Part shown: positions 16,786 to 25,313 of the stretch, piece by piece
How positions within the stretch are numbered: the stretch's first letter is position 1
Layout of the letters: each line of letters opens with the position of its first letter
Assembly: GCA_965207025.1 (NCBI GenBank)
Contig: OZ242258.1
Location: 372,001-436,000 of the forward strand
Source: Bin87 sp034423595
Lineage (GTDB): Bacteria; Chloroflexota; Dehalococcoidia; Lucifugimonadales; UBA3495
Reading direction: 5' to 3'
Length of the DNA: 64,000 nucleotides
Made by a program: the position numbers and the translations under genes
The notes under the pieces: model-generated
The model's input: the letters and a program-made list of their open reading frames with translations, nothing else
The model's database searches: none
Told to the model about the DNA's origin: nothing

Positions 16786-17400
16786 ATGCTGACGCCGGCC
16801 CCGGATATTGACCCTGCCGATTGCGGGCCCATGCTCGCCGGGTTGAGCGCTCCTTTGGCGGCTGTGTCAGTCCGTTCGGGCGACATCGTAAATGCGCAGA
16901 TCGCGGTGGCGATCACAGCCGCGTCCATAGTTTTGCAGCGCCCCCGGTTGATTGTTCAGATCTACCACACCAATTACACCCATGATCTCATCGCCGCCAG
17001 CGGTGTTCTCGCCGTCAATTTTCTGGACCAGGAACAGTTGCCCCTCATCTGGGAGTTGGGGATGCGGTCAGGGCGTGATGTCAACAAGATGAAGGGAGTT
17101 CCGCATTCCACTGGCGTCACCGGCTCTCCGCTTATTCAAGGAAGTTTCGGCTATCTCGACTGCCGCGTCGTCAACGCCATGGATGGCGGCGATATGACTG
17201 CTTTCCTGGTGGAGGCGCTGCTTGCCGAGACCAACGGTGGGGAGAGGATGGCGTGGCGGGACGCGCGGCCACGATTGCCCCAACGTTGGGCTGACGAGTG
17301 GGATCGTAAAATCGCCGGCGAGGTTGACGTTTCGTTGGCGAGCATGGGCGGCATAGATCCTGCGGCGTGGACCAACCTGACCGGTACTTGGCCCCGCTAG
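16786..17400 (+). CDS. Flavin reductase-like domain protein
   Basis: 204-residue protein of the flavin reductase (FMN-binding split barrel) family. The pattern APLAAVSVRSGDIVNAQIAVAIT followed by RPRLIVQIYHTNYTHDLIAASGVLAVNFL matches the N-terminal FMN-binding part. GVPHSTGVTGSPLIQGSFGYLDCRVVNAMD matches the later dimer region. The chosen start is ATG 16786. No clear Shine-Dalgarno is present and a later ATG is possible. Members supply reduced flavin to two-component monooxygenases, of which this window has several, but the partner is not shown by position. Confidence 0.72.
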   Translation: MLTPAPDIDPADCGPMLAGLSAPLAAVSVRSGDIVNAQIAVAITAASIVLQRPRLIVQIYHTNYTHDLIAASGVLAVNFLDQEQLPLIWELGMRSGRDVNKMKGVPHSTGVTGSPLIQGSFGYLDCRVVNAMDGGDMTAFLVEALLAETNGGERMAWRDARPRLPQRWADEWDRKIAGEVDVSLASMGGIDPAAWTNLTGTWPR

Positions 17401-17448
17401 GGATGCTACAATTGCGATGCTGTTGGCCGACCCTTTTCGGATTACCTA

Positions 17449-18618
17449 ATGAGCAATCACTCTGTTGACACTGTTATGGACGACGCTATTGCCAGTGTCG
17501 TCGCGCGCATTCATGACACGCCGGAACAATCCGTCCTGGCCGTGGCGGGGGCCGGCAACTATGCCCTTGCCTGGTTGCTCGGCGTTGGTGGCGCGTCGCG
17601 CACTGTTCTGGAAACACGAGTGCCCTACGGTTACCTTGCCATGACCGATTTTCTGGGCGGGTATGCGCCTGACCAAACCGTCTCGGCCGATACGGCCCGC
17701 CGCATGGCCCGCTCCGCCTGGAAGCGAGGACTAGCCTTGCGGGAATTCGATGCGCCGATCGTCGGCCTGGGCTGCACCGCTACCATCGCTACTGACCGCA
17801 CCAAGCGTGGCGACCACCGAGCCTTCATCGCCACTTGGGACGAGGCCGGAGTGATCACCGAATCTGTGACCCTGGAAAAAGGCTTGCGAGACCGGGCCGG
17901 CGAAGAAGACGTCGTGAGCCGGCTGGTAATTGCCGCTCTGGCCCGCGCGTGCGGCATCAACGCTGAAATCGACCTCCGTCTGGTGCCGGGAGAAAGCGTG
18001 TCCACGGAGAAGAGCGCCCATACGGGACCGATCCAACTGCTATTGGACGGCGAAGTCGAATGGGTGACTGTCCATCCTGATGGCAGCCTAGGCGCGGAAG
18101 ACGAACCGCCGGTCGCTTTGCTGCCGGGTTCGTTCAACCCACTGCATCGCGGACACGTGGAGTTGGCTTCGGCTGCGTCACAGGCATTCGGCGTTCCGGT
18201 ATCCTATGAGCTGTCAGTGGTCAACGTGGATAAACCTCCGCTGGAATTGGTTGAGGTTCAACGTCGGGTGGCTCAGTTCCAAGGTGCGGGTACGGTGGTG
18301 TTGACCAGGGCTGAAACCTTCCACAAAAAAGCGCAACTCTTCCCGGGTTGCAGGTTCGTATTGGGTTGGGACACCGCTACCCGTTTGATCCAACCTCGCT
18401 ATTATGGCGACTCGGAGACGGCAATGCTGACTGCGCTGGCGGAAATGTGGGGTTCAGGATGCCGGTTCGCGGTAGCCGGCCGCCTCGACGATCATGGCGT
18501 GTTTCGTACGTTGGCCGACGTCAACTTGCCGGCGGGTTTCCATCCACTGTTCGCGGATATACCGGAAAGCGCTTTCCGGTCGGACGTATCTTCAACGGCC
18601 ATTCGTAGCGCCGGCTGA
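17449..18618 (+). CDS. CinA-like domain fused to HxGH nucleotidyltransferase
   Basis: 389-residue fusion. The N-terminal half (about 1-190) has the layout of the CinA C-terminal/PncC domain: GGASRTVLETRVPYGYLAMTDFLGG in pattern, then VGLGCTATIATD. The catalytic AESCTGG of NMN deamidases is replaced by VAGAGNY, so deamidase activity is doubtful. The C-terminal half has LLPGSFNPLHRGHVELA from about residue 225 (HxGH) and ends with SSTAIRSAG, the SSTxIR motif of NadD-type NMN adenylyltransferases. A role in NAD or another nucleotide cofactor pathway is inferred. It ends 66 nt before nuoA and reads in the same direction. Confidence 0.75.
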   Translation: MSNHSVDTVMDDAIASVVARIHDTPEQSVLAVAGAGNYALAWLLGVGGASRTVLETRVPYGYLAMTDFLGGYAPDQTVSADTARRMARSAWKRGLALREFDAPIVGLGCTATIATDRTKRGDHRAFIATWDEAGVITESVTLEKGLRDRAGEEDVVSRLVIAALARACGINAEIDLRLVPGESVSTEKSAHTGPIQLLLDGEVEWVTVHPDGSLGAEDEPPVALLPGSFNPLHRGHVELASAASQAFGVPVSYELSVVNVDKPPLELVEVQRRVAQFQGAGTVVLTRAETFHKKAQLFPGCRFVLGWDTATRLIQPRYYGDSETAMLTALAEMWGSGCRFAVAGRLDDHGVFRTLADVNLPAGFHPLFADIPESAFRSDVSSTAIRSAG

Positions 18619-18619
18619 T

Positions 18620-18648
18620 TTGACACTGTGGCGGGGCGTTGATACGAT
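18620..18648 (+). promoter_or_regulatory. Promoter of the nuo operon
   Basis: TTGACA (18620-18625) and TACGAT (18643-18648) are spaced by 17 nt. The box starts right after the upstream stop codon and lies 36 nt before the nuoA start, giving a short leader. The same -10 form is seen before the RNase Y-like gene. Confidence 0.75.
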
Positions 18649-18684
18649 TTCGTCGTTTGAGCCCTCAATCTTCCTTGGCCCAGA

Positions 18685-19107
18685 ATGTTGAATCTACTTG
18701 AAGTTCCTATCCTCCAAGCTTTCAACCCGACTACCTACGCTGGCAACTGGCTGGCGGTGGTTATCGCCGTTGTCATCGCGCTGGTCGCCATTGGCGCCAT
18801 GTTCGCGGGGTCCCAACTCCTTTCCGCCCGGCGGCGTTCCGCTGAGAAACTGACCACTTATGAATGTGGAATTCCGCCTACGCCGTTCGCCTGGTCCAAC
18901 ATCAACATCCGTTTCTACATTTTCGCGATCTTGTTCCTTATATTCGACGTGGAAGCGGTATTCCTGTTCCCGTGGGCGGTGGTATTTATCAAGGAACAGG
19001 CAGCCGGAAACCCCATACCGTTTTACGCGATGATCCTCTTCCTGGCGATGTTGTTCTTCGCGGTGATCTACGGGTGGCGCAAGGGGGTGCTCGATTGGCA
19101 GAAGTGA
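18685..19107 (+). CDS. nuoA: NADH-quinone oxidoreductase subunit A
   Basis: Small membrane subunit of complex I, 140 residues with three transmembrane helices (about 22-45, 80-105, 110-130). The conserved loop EKLTTYECGIPP, with the Cys, and the motif FDVEAVFLFPWAVVF are present. First gene of the nuo operon. Its TGA lies inside the nuoB start region, so the two are coupled. Confidence 0.96.
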   Translation: MLNLLEVPILQAFNPTTYAGNWLAVVIAVVIALVAIGAMFAGSQLLSARRRSAEKLTTYECGIPPTPFAWSNINIRFYIFAILFLIFDVEAVFLFPWAVVFIKEQAAGNPIPFYAMILFLAMLFFAVIYGWRKGVLDWQK

Positions 19108-19694
19108 TCCCACAGCCCAATGACCCATCTCCCTTGGCGCTCCCGCCGCAGCCAACTGAGATAATTCTCGGCACTGGCAACCGGCCTGGCCCCAGCCTCC
19201 TAAATCAAGCCACGGAGGGCCGAGTTCCCGGCGTTATCACCGCCACCACCGATCAGCTCTTCGCCATGGCGCGCAAATCATCCCTGTGGACGTTGAGCTT
19301 CGGGTTGGCCTGCTGCGCCATCGAGATGATCTCCACCTACATGGCGCACCACGATTTTGACCGCTTTGGCGTTGTAACCTGGCCTTCGCCTCGCCAATCC
19401 GACGTGATGATTGTGGCCGGCACCGTGGTCAAGAAGATGGCTGAGCCCATTCGTCTGCTGTACGAGCAGATGCCGGAACCGAAATGGGTTATTGCCATGG
19501 GCAGTTGCGCCACCAACGGAGGGCCTTACTATCGTTCCTACTCGGTGGTGATGGGTGTTGACCACATAATTCCGGTGGATGTGTACGTGCCGGGCTGTCC
19601 GCCGCGCCCGGAAGCGCTGCTGTACGGTATTCTCAAGCTACAGGAAAAAATCATGGCGGACGCAGGAGACGGCAGTGCCGAGGCCCAGGCGTAA
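19095..19694 (+). CDS. nuoB: NADH-quinone oxidoreductase subunit B
   Basis: Peripheral-arm subunit that holds iron-sulfur cluster N2, the last electron carrier before quinone. The ligands are the CC pair in GLACCAIEM, Cys in GSCATNGGPYY and Cys in YVPGCPPRPEALLYG. TTG 19095 is preferred because AAGGGGGT lies at the right distance; GTG 19104, which would share GTGA with the nuoA stop, is the alternative. The frame extends further upstream within nuoA, but that part is not NuoB. nuoC starts 20 nt before its end. Confidence 0.95.
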   Translation: MAEVIPQPNDPSPLALPPQPTEIILGTGNRPGPSLLNQATEGRVPGVITATTDQLFAMARKSSLWTLSFGLACCAIEMISTYMAHHDFDRFGVVTWPSPRQSDVMIVAGTVVKKMAEPIRLLYEQMPEPKWVIAMGSCATNGGPYYRSYSVVMGVDHIIPVDVYVPGCPPRPEALLYGILKLQEKIMADAGDGSAEAQA

Positions 19695-20205
19695 CGCTCC
19701 GGAGGCCGAGGCCGAACCGCCTCCCGATCCTGTCGAACTATTGTCGGCGGAGCGACGCGCCACCTTGGAATATGCCATGGACGCCCTGTCTGCTTGGTCC
19801 CCGGTGGCAGGAGCCTTGGGGGACTTGCCTCAGGTAACGGTTGGCGCCGCTTCTATCGAGTCCGTTTGCTGGGCTTGCCATGAAAACTCCGAGTTGGACG
19901 CCCAGATGCTTCTGTGCCTTGCCTGTGTCGATTACGAGGAACGTTTCGAGTTGGTGTACTTCCTACAGTCGCTAGCCAGAGAACGCTCGCTGGTCATCAA
20001 GACCTCCGTACCCTACGACGAGCCGGAGTTACCGTCGGTATCCGCCGTGTGGCCCGCCGCCGACTGGTACGAAAGGGAAGCCCACGATCTGTTCGGAGTC
20101 TCCTTCGTCGGTAATCCCGATCTCTCGCCGTTGCTGCTCTATCCGGAGTTCCAAGGATTCCCGGGGCGCAAAGAGTACGATTTCTACGACTACCGGGAGT
20201 TCTAG
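19675..20205 (+). CDS. nuoC: NADH-quinone oxidoreductase subunit C
   Basis: 30-kDa peripheral-arm subunit, 176 residues. PSVSAVWPAADWYEREAHDLFGV, split here as PSVSAVWPAAD and WYEREAHDLFGV, is the family signature. It is followed by LLLYPEFQGFPGRKEYDFYDYREF in pattern. The GTG 19675 start has AGGAGA 7 nt upstream and overlaps nuoB by 20 nt. It is separate from nuoD here, unlike the NuoCD fusion of enterobacteria. Confidence 0.94.
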   Translation: MPRPRRNAPEAEAEPPPDPVELLSAERRATLEYAMDALSAWSPVAGALGDLPQVTVGAASIESVCWACHENSELDAQMLLCLACVDYEERFELVYFLQSLARERSLVIKTSVPYDEPELPSVSAVWPAADWYEREAHDLFGVSFVGNPDLSPLLLYPEFQGFPGRKEYDFYDYREF

Positions 20206-20206
20206 T

Positions 20207-20509
20207 ATGAACGGTGTCGGCGAAAGCTACTCAGATCAAGTTGATGCCCCGGTGCAGTTGACTGCCCAGGTGTATCCGGACGGCAATCGTTTCGTCGCCT
20301 ACGTCGCCGGCCTCGAGTTGCAGGGTAACGGCAGCACTCCCGAAGCTGCCGAGGAGTCACTGGTGCAAGCAATGCGCAGTTGGCTAGAGCGACTCGACAC
20401 AACCGGCAAGTTGGGCGATGCTCTTGGGGTGGATGGCTTGAGCGAGGACACCGAGATTGTCTTGCAGTTCATTGTCAGTAACGATGAGAATTGTACGGTT
20501 TCCCAATAG
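20207..20509 (+). CDS. HicB-like small protein in nuo operon
   Basis: 100-residue protein. Residues 15-62 (VQLTAQVYPDGNRFVAYVAG, then ELQGNGSTPEAAEESLVQAM) have the beta-hairpin plus helix layout of HicB/UPF0150 antitoxin-like domains, in which a degraded RNase H fold precedes a helix. There is no HicA partner nearby and no visible DNA-binding tail. It begins 1 nt after the nuoC stop and is followed at 3 nt by a second HicB-like gene, so both are in the complex I transcript. Function unknown. Confidence 0.6.
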   Translation: MNGVGESYSDQVDAPVQLTAQVYPDGNRFVAYVAGLELQGNGSTPEAAEESLVQAMRSWLERLDTTGKLGDALGVDGLSEDTEIVLQFIVSNDENCTVSQ

Positions 20510-20512
20510 GCC

Positions 20513-20791
20513 GTGGATCGCATCGTGTACCAAATTGAAGAGTCGCGGGCTGGGTCGGGCTGGTCCGCACATTGTCCTGAGCTTGAGGTGACCGCTTTCG
20601 GAGACAGCCGCGACGAGGCCCGAATGGCGCTGCGCCGTCAGGTGGGTGATTACCTGGAGGACTGCGAAGAGTTGGGCATTCTGGAAGATACGCTGATTGG
20701 GGCCGGGTTCTACGATAATGGAGAGGTGTGGATGAGCAGTCTGGTGGAACCGCCAGAGCCCAGCATAAGGTTCATTGGCTCTCCGTGTTAG
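20513..20791 (+). CDS. Second HicB-like small protein in nuo operon
   Basis: 92-residue protein starting with GTG 20513. YQIEESRAGSGWSAHCPEL followed by VTAFGDSRDEARMALRRQVGDYL matches the HicB-like fold: a substrate-groove beta hairpin, then a regularly spaced acidic/basic helix. It differs in sequence from its upstream neighbour but has the same architecture, so the two may form a heterodimer (inference). A palindromic repeat lies between it and nuoD. Confidence 0.6.
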   Translation: MDRIVYQIEESRAGSGWSAHCPELEVTAFGDSRDEARMALRRQVGDYLEDCEELGILEDTLIGAGFYDNGEVWMSSLVEPPEPSIRFIGSPC

Positions 20792-20805
20792 CGTTACCCA
20801 AGCCT

Positions 20806-20861
20806 TCCCGATTCCCGTGCAAGCGGGAATGACAGGAAGTTGCGGAAATGACGAGAAATGT
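20806..20861. repeat. REP-like palindrome before nuoD
   Basis: GATTCCCG and GCGGGAATGAC arms (about 20806-20834) are followed by a decayed tandem tail of GCGGAAATGACGAG type. The nuoD ATG at 20858 lies inside this tail. Related copies are at 29148, 34418 and 37415-37565. Confidence 0.65.
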
Positions 20862-22006
20862 CAACGCAACCTGATACATTACCTGACATCCAGGCTGGAC
20901 GCACGGACGCGCAGCCCGTGGAGATGCTGCTCAACATGGGGCCGCAGCATCCCTCAACCCATGGCGTGTTTCGCATGGTGCTCTGGGTGGACGGCGAAAA
21001 AGTGGTGGACGTGGAACCCCATATCGGCTACCTGCACCGGGGGTCGGAGAAACTGTGCGAGGGCGAGCAGTATCATCAGATCGTCACGCTGTTCGACCGG
21101 ATGGACTACATCGGCAACTTCAACAACGAACTGGCTTATTGCATGGCCGTAGAGAAGTTGATGGGTTTGGAAGTCCCCGAACGCGCCGAGTACATCCGCG
21201 TCATTCTGTGTGAACTGAACCGCGTCGCCAGCCACCTGCTCTACGTTGGCACCATGGGCCTCGACGCCGGCGCTATGACCCCGGTCATGTTTTCCTTCCG
21301 GGGGCGGGAGCGGGTCCAGGCTTTATTTGAAGCGGTGTCCGGCGCCCGCATGATGCACAACTACTTCCGCATCGGCGGCTTGAAGGAAGACGTGCCCGAC
21401 AATTTCGTCGAATTGATGAATGAGCTGATGCCGATTCTCCGGGACGACGTGGAACAGAGCGATCGCATTCTCACCTTCAATGAGATTTTCCTGTCTCGGC
21501 TCAAGGATGTAAGCCCGATTGCAGCCGACGAGGCCATTGCCCTCGGTTTGACCGGCCCAATGCTGCGCGCTTGTGGCTACGAGTATGACGTGCGCAAGGC
21601 CCAACCGTATTCCGTCTATGACCGCTTCGATTTCGAGGTTCCGGTGGGGCTGGACGGCGACTGCTGGGATCGCCATTGGGTGCGGGTCCAGGAGATGTAC
21701 CAATCACTGTGGATAGTGGAACAGGCCATGGCGCAGCTGCCGGACGGGCCGGTGGCGTCGCCTTTGGGACGCCGGCTCATCCGCCCGCCGTCCGGGGAAG
21801 CATACATCCGCGCCGAGAACCCCCGGGGCGAAATCGGCGTCTATCTGGTGAGCGACGGCACCGACAAACCCTATCGCCTTAAGGTGCGGCCACCGTCGTT
21901 TTGCAACCTGTCAGCCCTGCGCCGCCTGCTGGTCGATACCTGGCTGGCCGACAGCGTGGTTGTGCTGGGCTCGCTGGACATCGTGCTGGGTGAGGTTGAC
22001 CGGTGA
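20858..22006 (+). CDS. nuoD: NADH-quinone oxidoreductase subunit D
   Basis: 49-kDa peripheral-arm subunit that forms the quinone site with NuoB. NMGPQHPSTHGVFR (about residues 26-39) carries the quinone-contacting His pair. GYLHRGSEKLCEG follows, then NRVASHLLYVG, LTGPMLRACG and the C-terminal DIVLGEVDR. 382 residues, full length. The ATG lies in a repeat-derived stretch and has no strong Shine-Dalgarno. Its TGA is shared with the nuoH GTG. Confidence 0.97.
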   Translation: MSTQPDTLPDIQAGRTDAQPVEMLLNMGPQHPSTHGVFRMVLWVDGEKVVDVEPHIGYLHRGSEKLCEGEQYHQIVTLFDRMDYIGNFNNELAYCMAVEKLMGLEVPERAEYIRVILCELNRVASHLLYVGTMGLDAGAMTPVMFSFRGRERVQALFEAVSGARMMHNYFRIGGLKEDVPDNFVELMNELMPILRDDVEQSDRILTFNEIFLSRLKDVSPIAADEAIALGLTGPMLRACGYEYDVRKAQPYSVYDRFDFEVPVGLDGDCWDRHWVRVQEMYQSLWIVEQAMAQLPDGPVASPLGRRLIRPPSGEAYIRAENPRGEIGVYLVSDGTDKPYRLKVRPPSFCNLSALRRLLVDTWLADSVVVLGSLDIVLGEVDR

Positions 22007-23115
22007 GTTTTCTGATCAGCATCGGCTGGAGCGCCCTCGGCCTGGCGGTCATGTTCGCCGTGCTGTCGGTGGTGGTGCTTTCGATGGTATGGCTGGAGAG
22101 AAAGGCACTGGGCCGGCTCCAACTGCGCTACGGCCCGACCCGTACCGGAAAGTTCGGCCTGCTGCAGCCCATCGCCGATGCCATCAAGCTGATCGTCAAA
22201 GAGGACATAATCCCCAACGATTCTGAAAAGGCCATTTTCTGGGTCGCGCCGGTTATCGTTGTGGTATCCGCTTTCGTTATTTGGGTAACCATTCCTGGCG
22301 GCGATGGCGTGGTCATCAAGAATTTGCCACTGGGTCTGTTTTACATCATCGCGTTTGCCGTGATCGGCATCCTCGGCCTGGTACTGGCGGGTTGGGGGTC
22401 GGCCAACAAGTATGGCATCATGGGCGGGTTGCGGTCCGCAGCGCAGTTGATTTCCTACGAAATCCCTGTCGTCCTCGTGGCTGCCGCTGTAGCCATCCTC
22501 GCCGGGTCCCTGGATCTACAGGTAATCGTTGCCAAACAGTCTGCTTACCCGTATCTTGTGGTCCTGCCCTTGGGCCTGGTGATCTTTTTCATAGCGGGTC
22601 TGGCGGAGGTCGGGCGGACGCCGTTCGACATTTACCATGCGGAGAGCGAGGTCGTGGGCGGTCCGTTTGTGGAGTATAGCGGCGCCCACTGGTCGGTGTT
22701 TTTCCTGGCCGAGTACATCAACACCTTCGCCATTGCCGCACTGACGGCACTGCTGTTCCTGGGCGGTTGGGGCGGCCCGGCCCTCCCTGACGTGGTGTGG
22801 TTCCTGTTCAAGACTTATGCGGTGGTGCTGGTCGTATTCTGGGTGCGCGGCACGTTTCCGCGCCTCCGCATCGACCAGTTGATGGCTTTCGCCTGGAAAG
22901 TGATGGTACCCCTGTCCTTCTACACCGTTATCATTGCCGCCGTGTACCGGTTCTATGGTTTGCCCTGGTGGAGCCTGACTCTCCTGTCGCTTCTTGGCCT
23001 CGCGGTCGCCGGCTGGATCATTTACCGTCGTATGACTGCCCCCGCGCGCCGAGTCGTGCAGATTCAACAGCGGTTAGCGGCGCGGCGTCGCGCCTCCCCT
23101 GCGCCGCGCACGTAG
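22003..23115 (+). CDS. nuoH: NADH-quinone oxidoreductase subunit H
   Basis: Membrane subunit at the junction of the two arms, 370 residues with about eight transmembrane helices. ERKALGRLQLRYGPTRTG in pattern, LLQPIADAIKLIVKED and GLAEVGRTPFDIYHAESEVVGG in pattern are the conserved quinone-cavity loops. The GTG 22003 start overlaps the nuoD stop (GTGA). The C terminus is a basic tail (ARRVVQIQQRLAARRRA) longer than usual. Confidence 0.96.
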   Translation: MSFLISIGWSALGLAVMFAVLSVVVLSMVWLERKALGRLQLRYGPTRTGKFGLLQPIADAIKLIVKEDIIPNDSEKAIFWVAPVIVVVSAFVIWVTIPGGDGVVIKNLPLGLFYIIAFAVIGILGLVLAGWGSANKYGIMGGLRSAAQLISYEIPVVLVAAAVAILAGSLDLQVIVAKQSAYPYLVVLPLGLVIFFIAGLAEVGRTPFDIYHAESEVVGGPFVEYSGAHWSVFFLAEYINTFAIAALTALLFLGGWGGPALPDVVWFLFKTYAVVLVVFWVRGTFPRLRIDQLMAFAWKVMVPLSFYTVIIAAVYRFYGLPWWSLTLLSLLGLAVAGWIIYRRMTAPARRVVQIQQRLAARRRASPAPRT

Positions 23116-23161
23116 CCGCCGTTGCTGGTATGATATTGGCAGACTGTTGAGACGCCGAACC

Positions 23162-23746
23162 ATGACCACCCAAACGCGCAAAATAACCGTGGACGAGTTC
23201 TGGGAGATGGCCGCCGATCCCGGCCACCGCTACGAACTGGTCGATGGAGAGTTGTTTGATATGGATGGCAAGCCCGGGCACGGCAGGGTGACGGGGGAAA
23301 TTTACCTTTTGCTGAGGGGCCATGTCAGGCATAACAACCTTCCCCTGGATGTTGGCGTCAATACCGGGTTCCAGATGGGGCCGTTTACCCTGCGCTTCCC
23401 TGATGTTCATGTAACGTCCTGGGAACGAATGGCAGAGTACGATGAGAGTAGCCCCGGCTGGCCCCGTTTCGCGCCGGACGTGGCTATTGAGGTGGTTTCG
23501 GCCAGCAATACGCCGGCGGAACTTGCCCGCAAAGCCGGGGAATATTTTGCTAACGGTACCCGGGCCATGTGGATTGCCGATCCCGGCCCGCGCACGGTGG
23601 CCGTCCGCCGGCCCGAAGCCGCCGAGCGAATTTTCAGCATCGGTGATATTGTGTCCGGCGAACCGGAAATACCCGGATTCACTTGCGATGTTGCCGATAT
23701 TTTTGCCGTGATGGATCGTATTCCATCGCCCGCGGAGGGGACCTGA
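23162..23746 (+). CDS. Uma2-family putative endonuclease in nuo operon
   Basis: 194-residue protein of the Uma2 (DUF820) family, with a PD-(D/E)xK nuclease fold. It begins near ITVDEFWEMAADPGHRYELVDGEL in pattern. The catalytic set is Asp in FAPDVAIEVVS, the Glu that follows and Lys in LARKAGEYF, ending with MWIADPG. The chosen start is ATG 23162; ATG 23147 is an alternative. It sits between nuoH and nuoI and is therefore expressed with complex I. Uma2 genes are often multicopy and poorly understood; a pseudogene copy lies at 52.9 kb. Confidence 0.85.
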   Translation: MTTQTRKITVDEFWEMAADPGHRYELVDGELFDMDGKPGHGRVTGEIYLLLRGHVRHNNLPLDVGVNTGFQMGPFTLRFPDVHVTSWERMAEYDESSPGWPRFAPDVAIEVVSASNTPAELARKAGEYFANGTRAMWIADPGPRTVAVRRPEAAERIFSIGDIVSGEPEIPGFTCDVADIFAVMDRIPSPAEGT

Positions 23747-23748
23747 TC

Positions 23749-24288
23749 ATGCTGGAGAGCCTCAAGGGAATGATGCTCACGCTGGCGTCCACGGTAACCG
23801 GTCTCCGGAGGCCGGTAACCCAGCAGTACCCCAAGCAGGCTACGCCGGTCAAACCGCGCTTTATGGGTTTTCCGGCGCTGACGTGGGACGGCGAGATAAG
23901 CGAACCCTACTGCACCGGCTGCATGGTTTGCATCCGCAACTGCCCCACCCAGTGCATGTCGGCCAGCATGATGGACAATCCCAAACACGCCGACGGAGAC
24001 AGCAGCCGCCGGAAGATCGTCGATTACTTTGAAATCAACCTGAACCGTTGTATATTGTGCGGAATTTGTGTCGAGTACTGCAATTTCGACGCCATCGTTA
24101 TGAGCCATGAGCACGAAATGAGCACCTACGCTCGCAACGGGGATCGGGTGGATCTGCCGGCGTTGCTGGAAATCGGCAAGAAATACCAGGACGCTACCGA
24201 CTGGATTCCGCCAACCGTTCTGGCCAAGCGCAAGGCCGACGCTGCCAAAGCCGCCTCCGGTGATTCCGCCGAAGCATCTGACGACTGA
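23749..24288 (+). CDS. nuoI: NADH-quinone oxidoreductase subunit I
   Basis: Ferredoxin-like subunit that carries clusters N6a and N6b. Two 4Fe-4S motifs are present: CTGCMVCIRNCP (about residues 59-70) and CILCGICVEYCNFDA (about 103-117). GGAGGGG precedes the ATG at 23749, which fixes the start; the frame is open upstream into the Uma2 gene. The C terminus has an Ala/Lys-rich tail. 179 residues. Confidence 0.95.
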   Translation: MLESLKGMMLTLASTVTGLRRPVTQQYPKQATPVKPRFMGFPALTWDGEISEPYCTGCMVCIRNCPTQCMSASMMDNPKHADGDSSRRKIVDYFEINLNRCILCGICVEYCNFDAIVMSHEHEMSTYARNGDRVDLPALLEIGKKYQDATDWIPPTVLAKRKADAAKAASGDSAEASDD

Positions 24289-24323
24289 GCCCGGTGCGCT
24301 CAGCTCGTCCGCAGAGGATAAAA

Positions 24324-24629
24324 GTGCCCAGAGAAGACGAACGTTTCCGCAACCTGTCGCCCCGGCACCCGCAGTACTGTACTTGCGTAGAGTGCGTTGA
24401 GAAGCGTCTAAACAGGGGCGAATCCAACCCGGTGGAGCGCGTTGGCGGATTCGTGGGCAAATTGGCCGGCAAGGCCGCCAAAGCCGGCAAGATTGGCAAA
24501 GGCAAGAAACGTGGCAAGTCCGGTGGGTCCGGCAAGGCTAAGGGCCGCTCGCGTGCCGTTGGCGAACCGGTCCGCAAACACAAGGCCGATTGCGAATGCG
24601 CTACCTGTACCCTCCTCAAATCCATCTGA
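24324..24629 (+). CDS. Small Lys/Gly/Ala-rich protein with two CxC-type cysteine clusters
   Basis: About 101 residues, not recognised as a named family. It starts at GTG 24324 behind AGAGGAT. Near the N terminus RHPQYCTCVECVEKRL has a CxCxxC knuckle. Near the C terminus HKADCECATCTLL has a second one. Between them is a basic, histone H1-like linker of Lys, Gly and Ala (GKLAGKAAKAGKIGKGKK). The paired knuckles could form one zinc site with a nucleic-acid-binding linker. It lies between nuoI and nuoJ, in the operon direction. The function is unknown and the zinc role is inference. Confidence 0.65.
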   Translation: MPREDERFRNLSPRHPQYCTCVECVEKRLNRGESNPVERVGGFVGKLAGKAAKAGKIGKGKKRGKSGGSGKAKGRSRAVGEPVRKHKADCECATCTLLKSI

Positions 24630-24787
24630 TCGCCTGAACGAGATCCTGTTCCGGTTCACTCGCCTGTCCAGCAATGCCGCAACTGTATTCAACGTCACAC
24701 CGCCGGAGCCGCCGACCGGGCGGCTCATACTTTGCCACCTCGACCGGATTCATTCGCCGGCCCAGCCGGCCGTAAGGACCTTTGGTC

Positions 24788-25306
24788 GTGCAGCTTGCCC
24801 TGTTCACCATCGTGGCAATATTCACTCTCGGCGGCGCGTTGGGCGTGGTGGCTACTCGCAACGTAGTCCACGCCGCCCTGTTCCTGTTGCTTTCCCTGTT
24901 GGGGGCTGCCGGAGCTTACCTGCTGCTGTTCGCAGAATTTCTCGCGCTGGTCCAGGTTTTGATCTACGGGGGCGCGATCATCATCGTAGTGCTGTTCGCC
25001 GTAATGCTGACCCGTTCCTCCGAGTACCCACGCATCACCGACAACAAGCAGTGGCCCCTGGCCCTCCTCACGGCAGCGGCGCTGTCCGGCGTGCTGGGAG
25101 CAGCGTTCTGGCTGGCCCCGGAAGTTGTTGCTGAACCCCAGGCTCCTGCCTTCACCGACTTGGCGGCATCGTTGTTCACCAAATGGGCCTTGCCCTTTGA
25201 GATAGCCTCGCTGGTGCTCCTGGTTGCCTTGATCGGCGCCATCATCATTGCCCGCGCCCAGAACGTTGATGCTCCCACCGATGCGTCGTCGGATGGCGAA
25301 GGGTAG
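24788..25306 (+). CDS. nuoJ: NADH-quinone oxidoreductase subunit J
   Basis: Membrane subunit of the proton-pumping arm, about 172 residues with five transmembrane helices. The conserved VLIYGGAIIIVVLFAVML helix (about 55-72, including the pi-bulge region) is intact. GTG 24788 is chosen because AAGGA lies 9 nt upstream; TTG 24782 is too close. A 158-nt gap without a gene precedes it, and nuoK follows at 7 nt. Confidence 0.93.
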   Translation: MQLALFTIVAIFTLGGALGVVATRNVVHAALFLLLSLLGAAGAYLLLFAEFLALVQVLIYGGAIIIVVLFAVMLTRSSEYPRITDNKQWPLALLTAAALSGVLGAAFWLAPEVVAEPQAPAFTDLAASLFTKWALPFEIASLVLLVALIGAIIIARAQNVDAPTDASSDGEG

Positions 25307-25313
25307 CCGCGAT

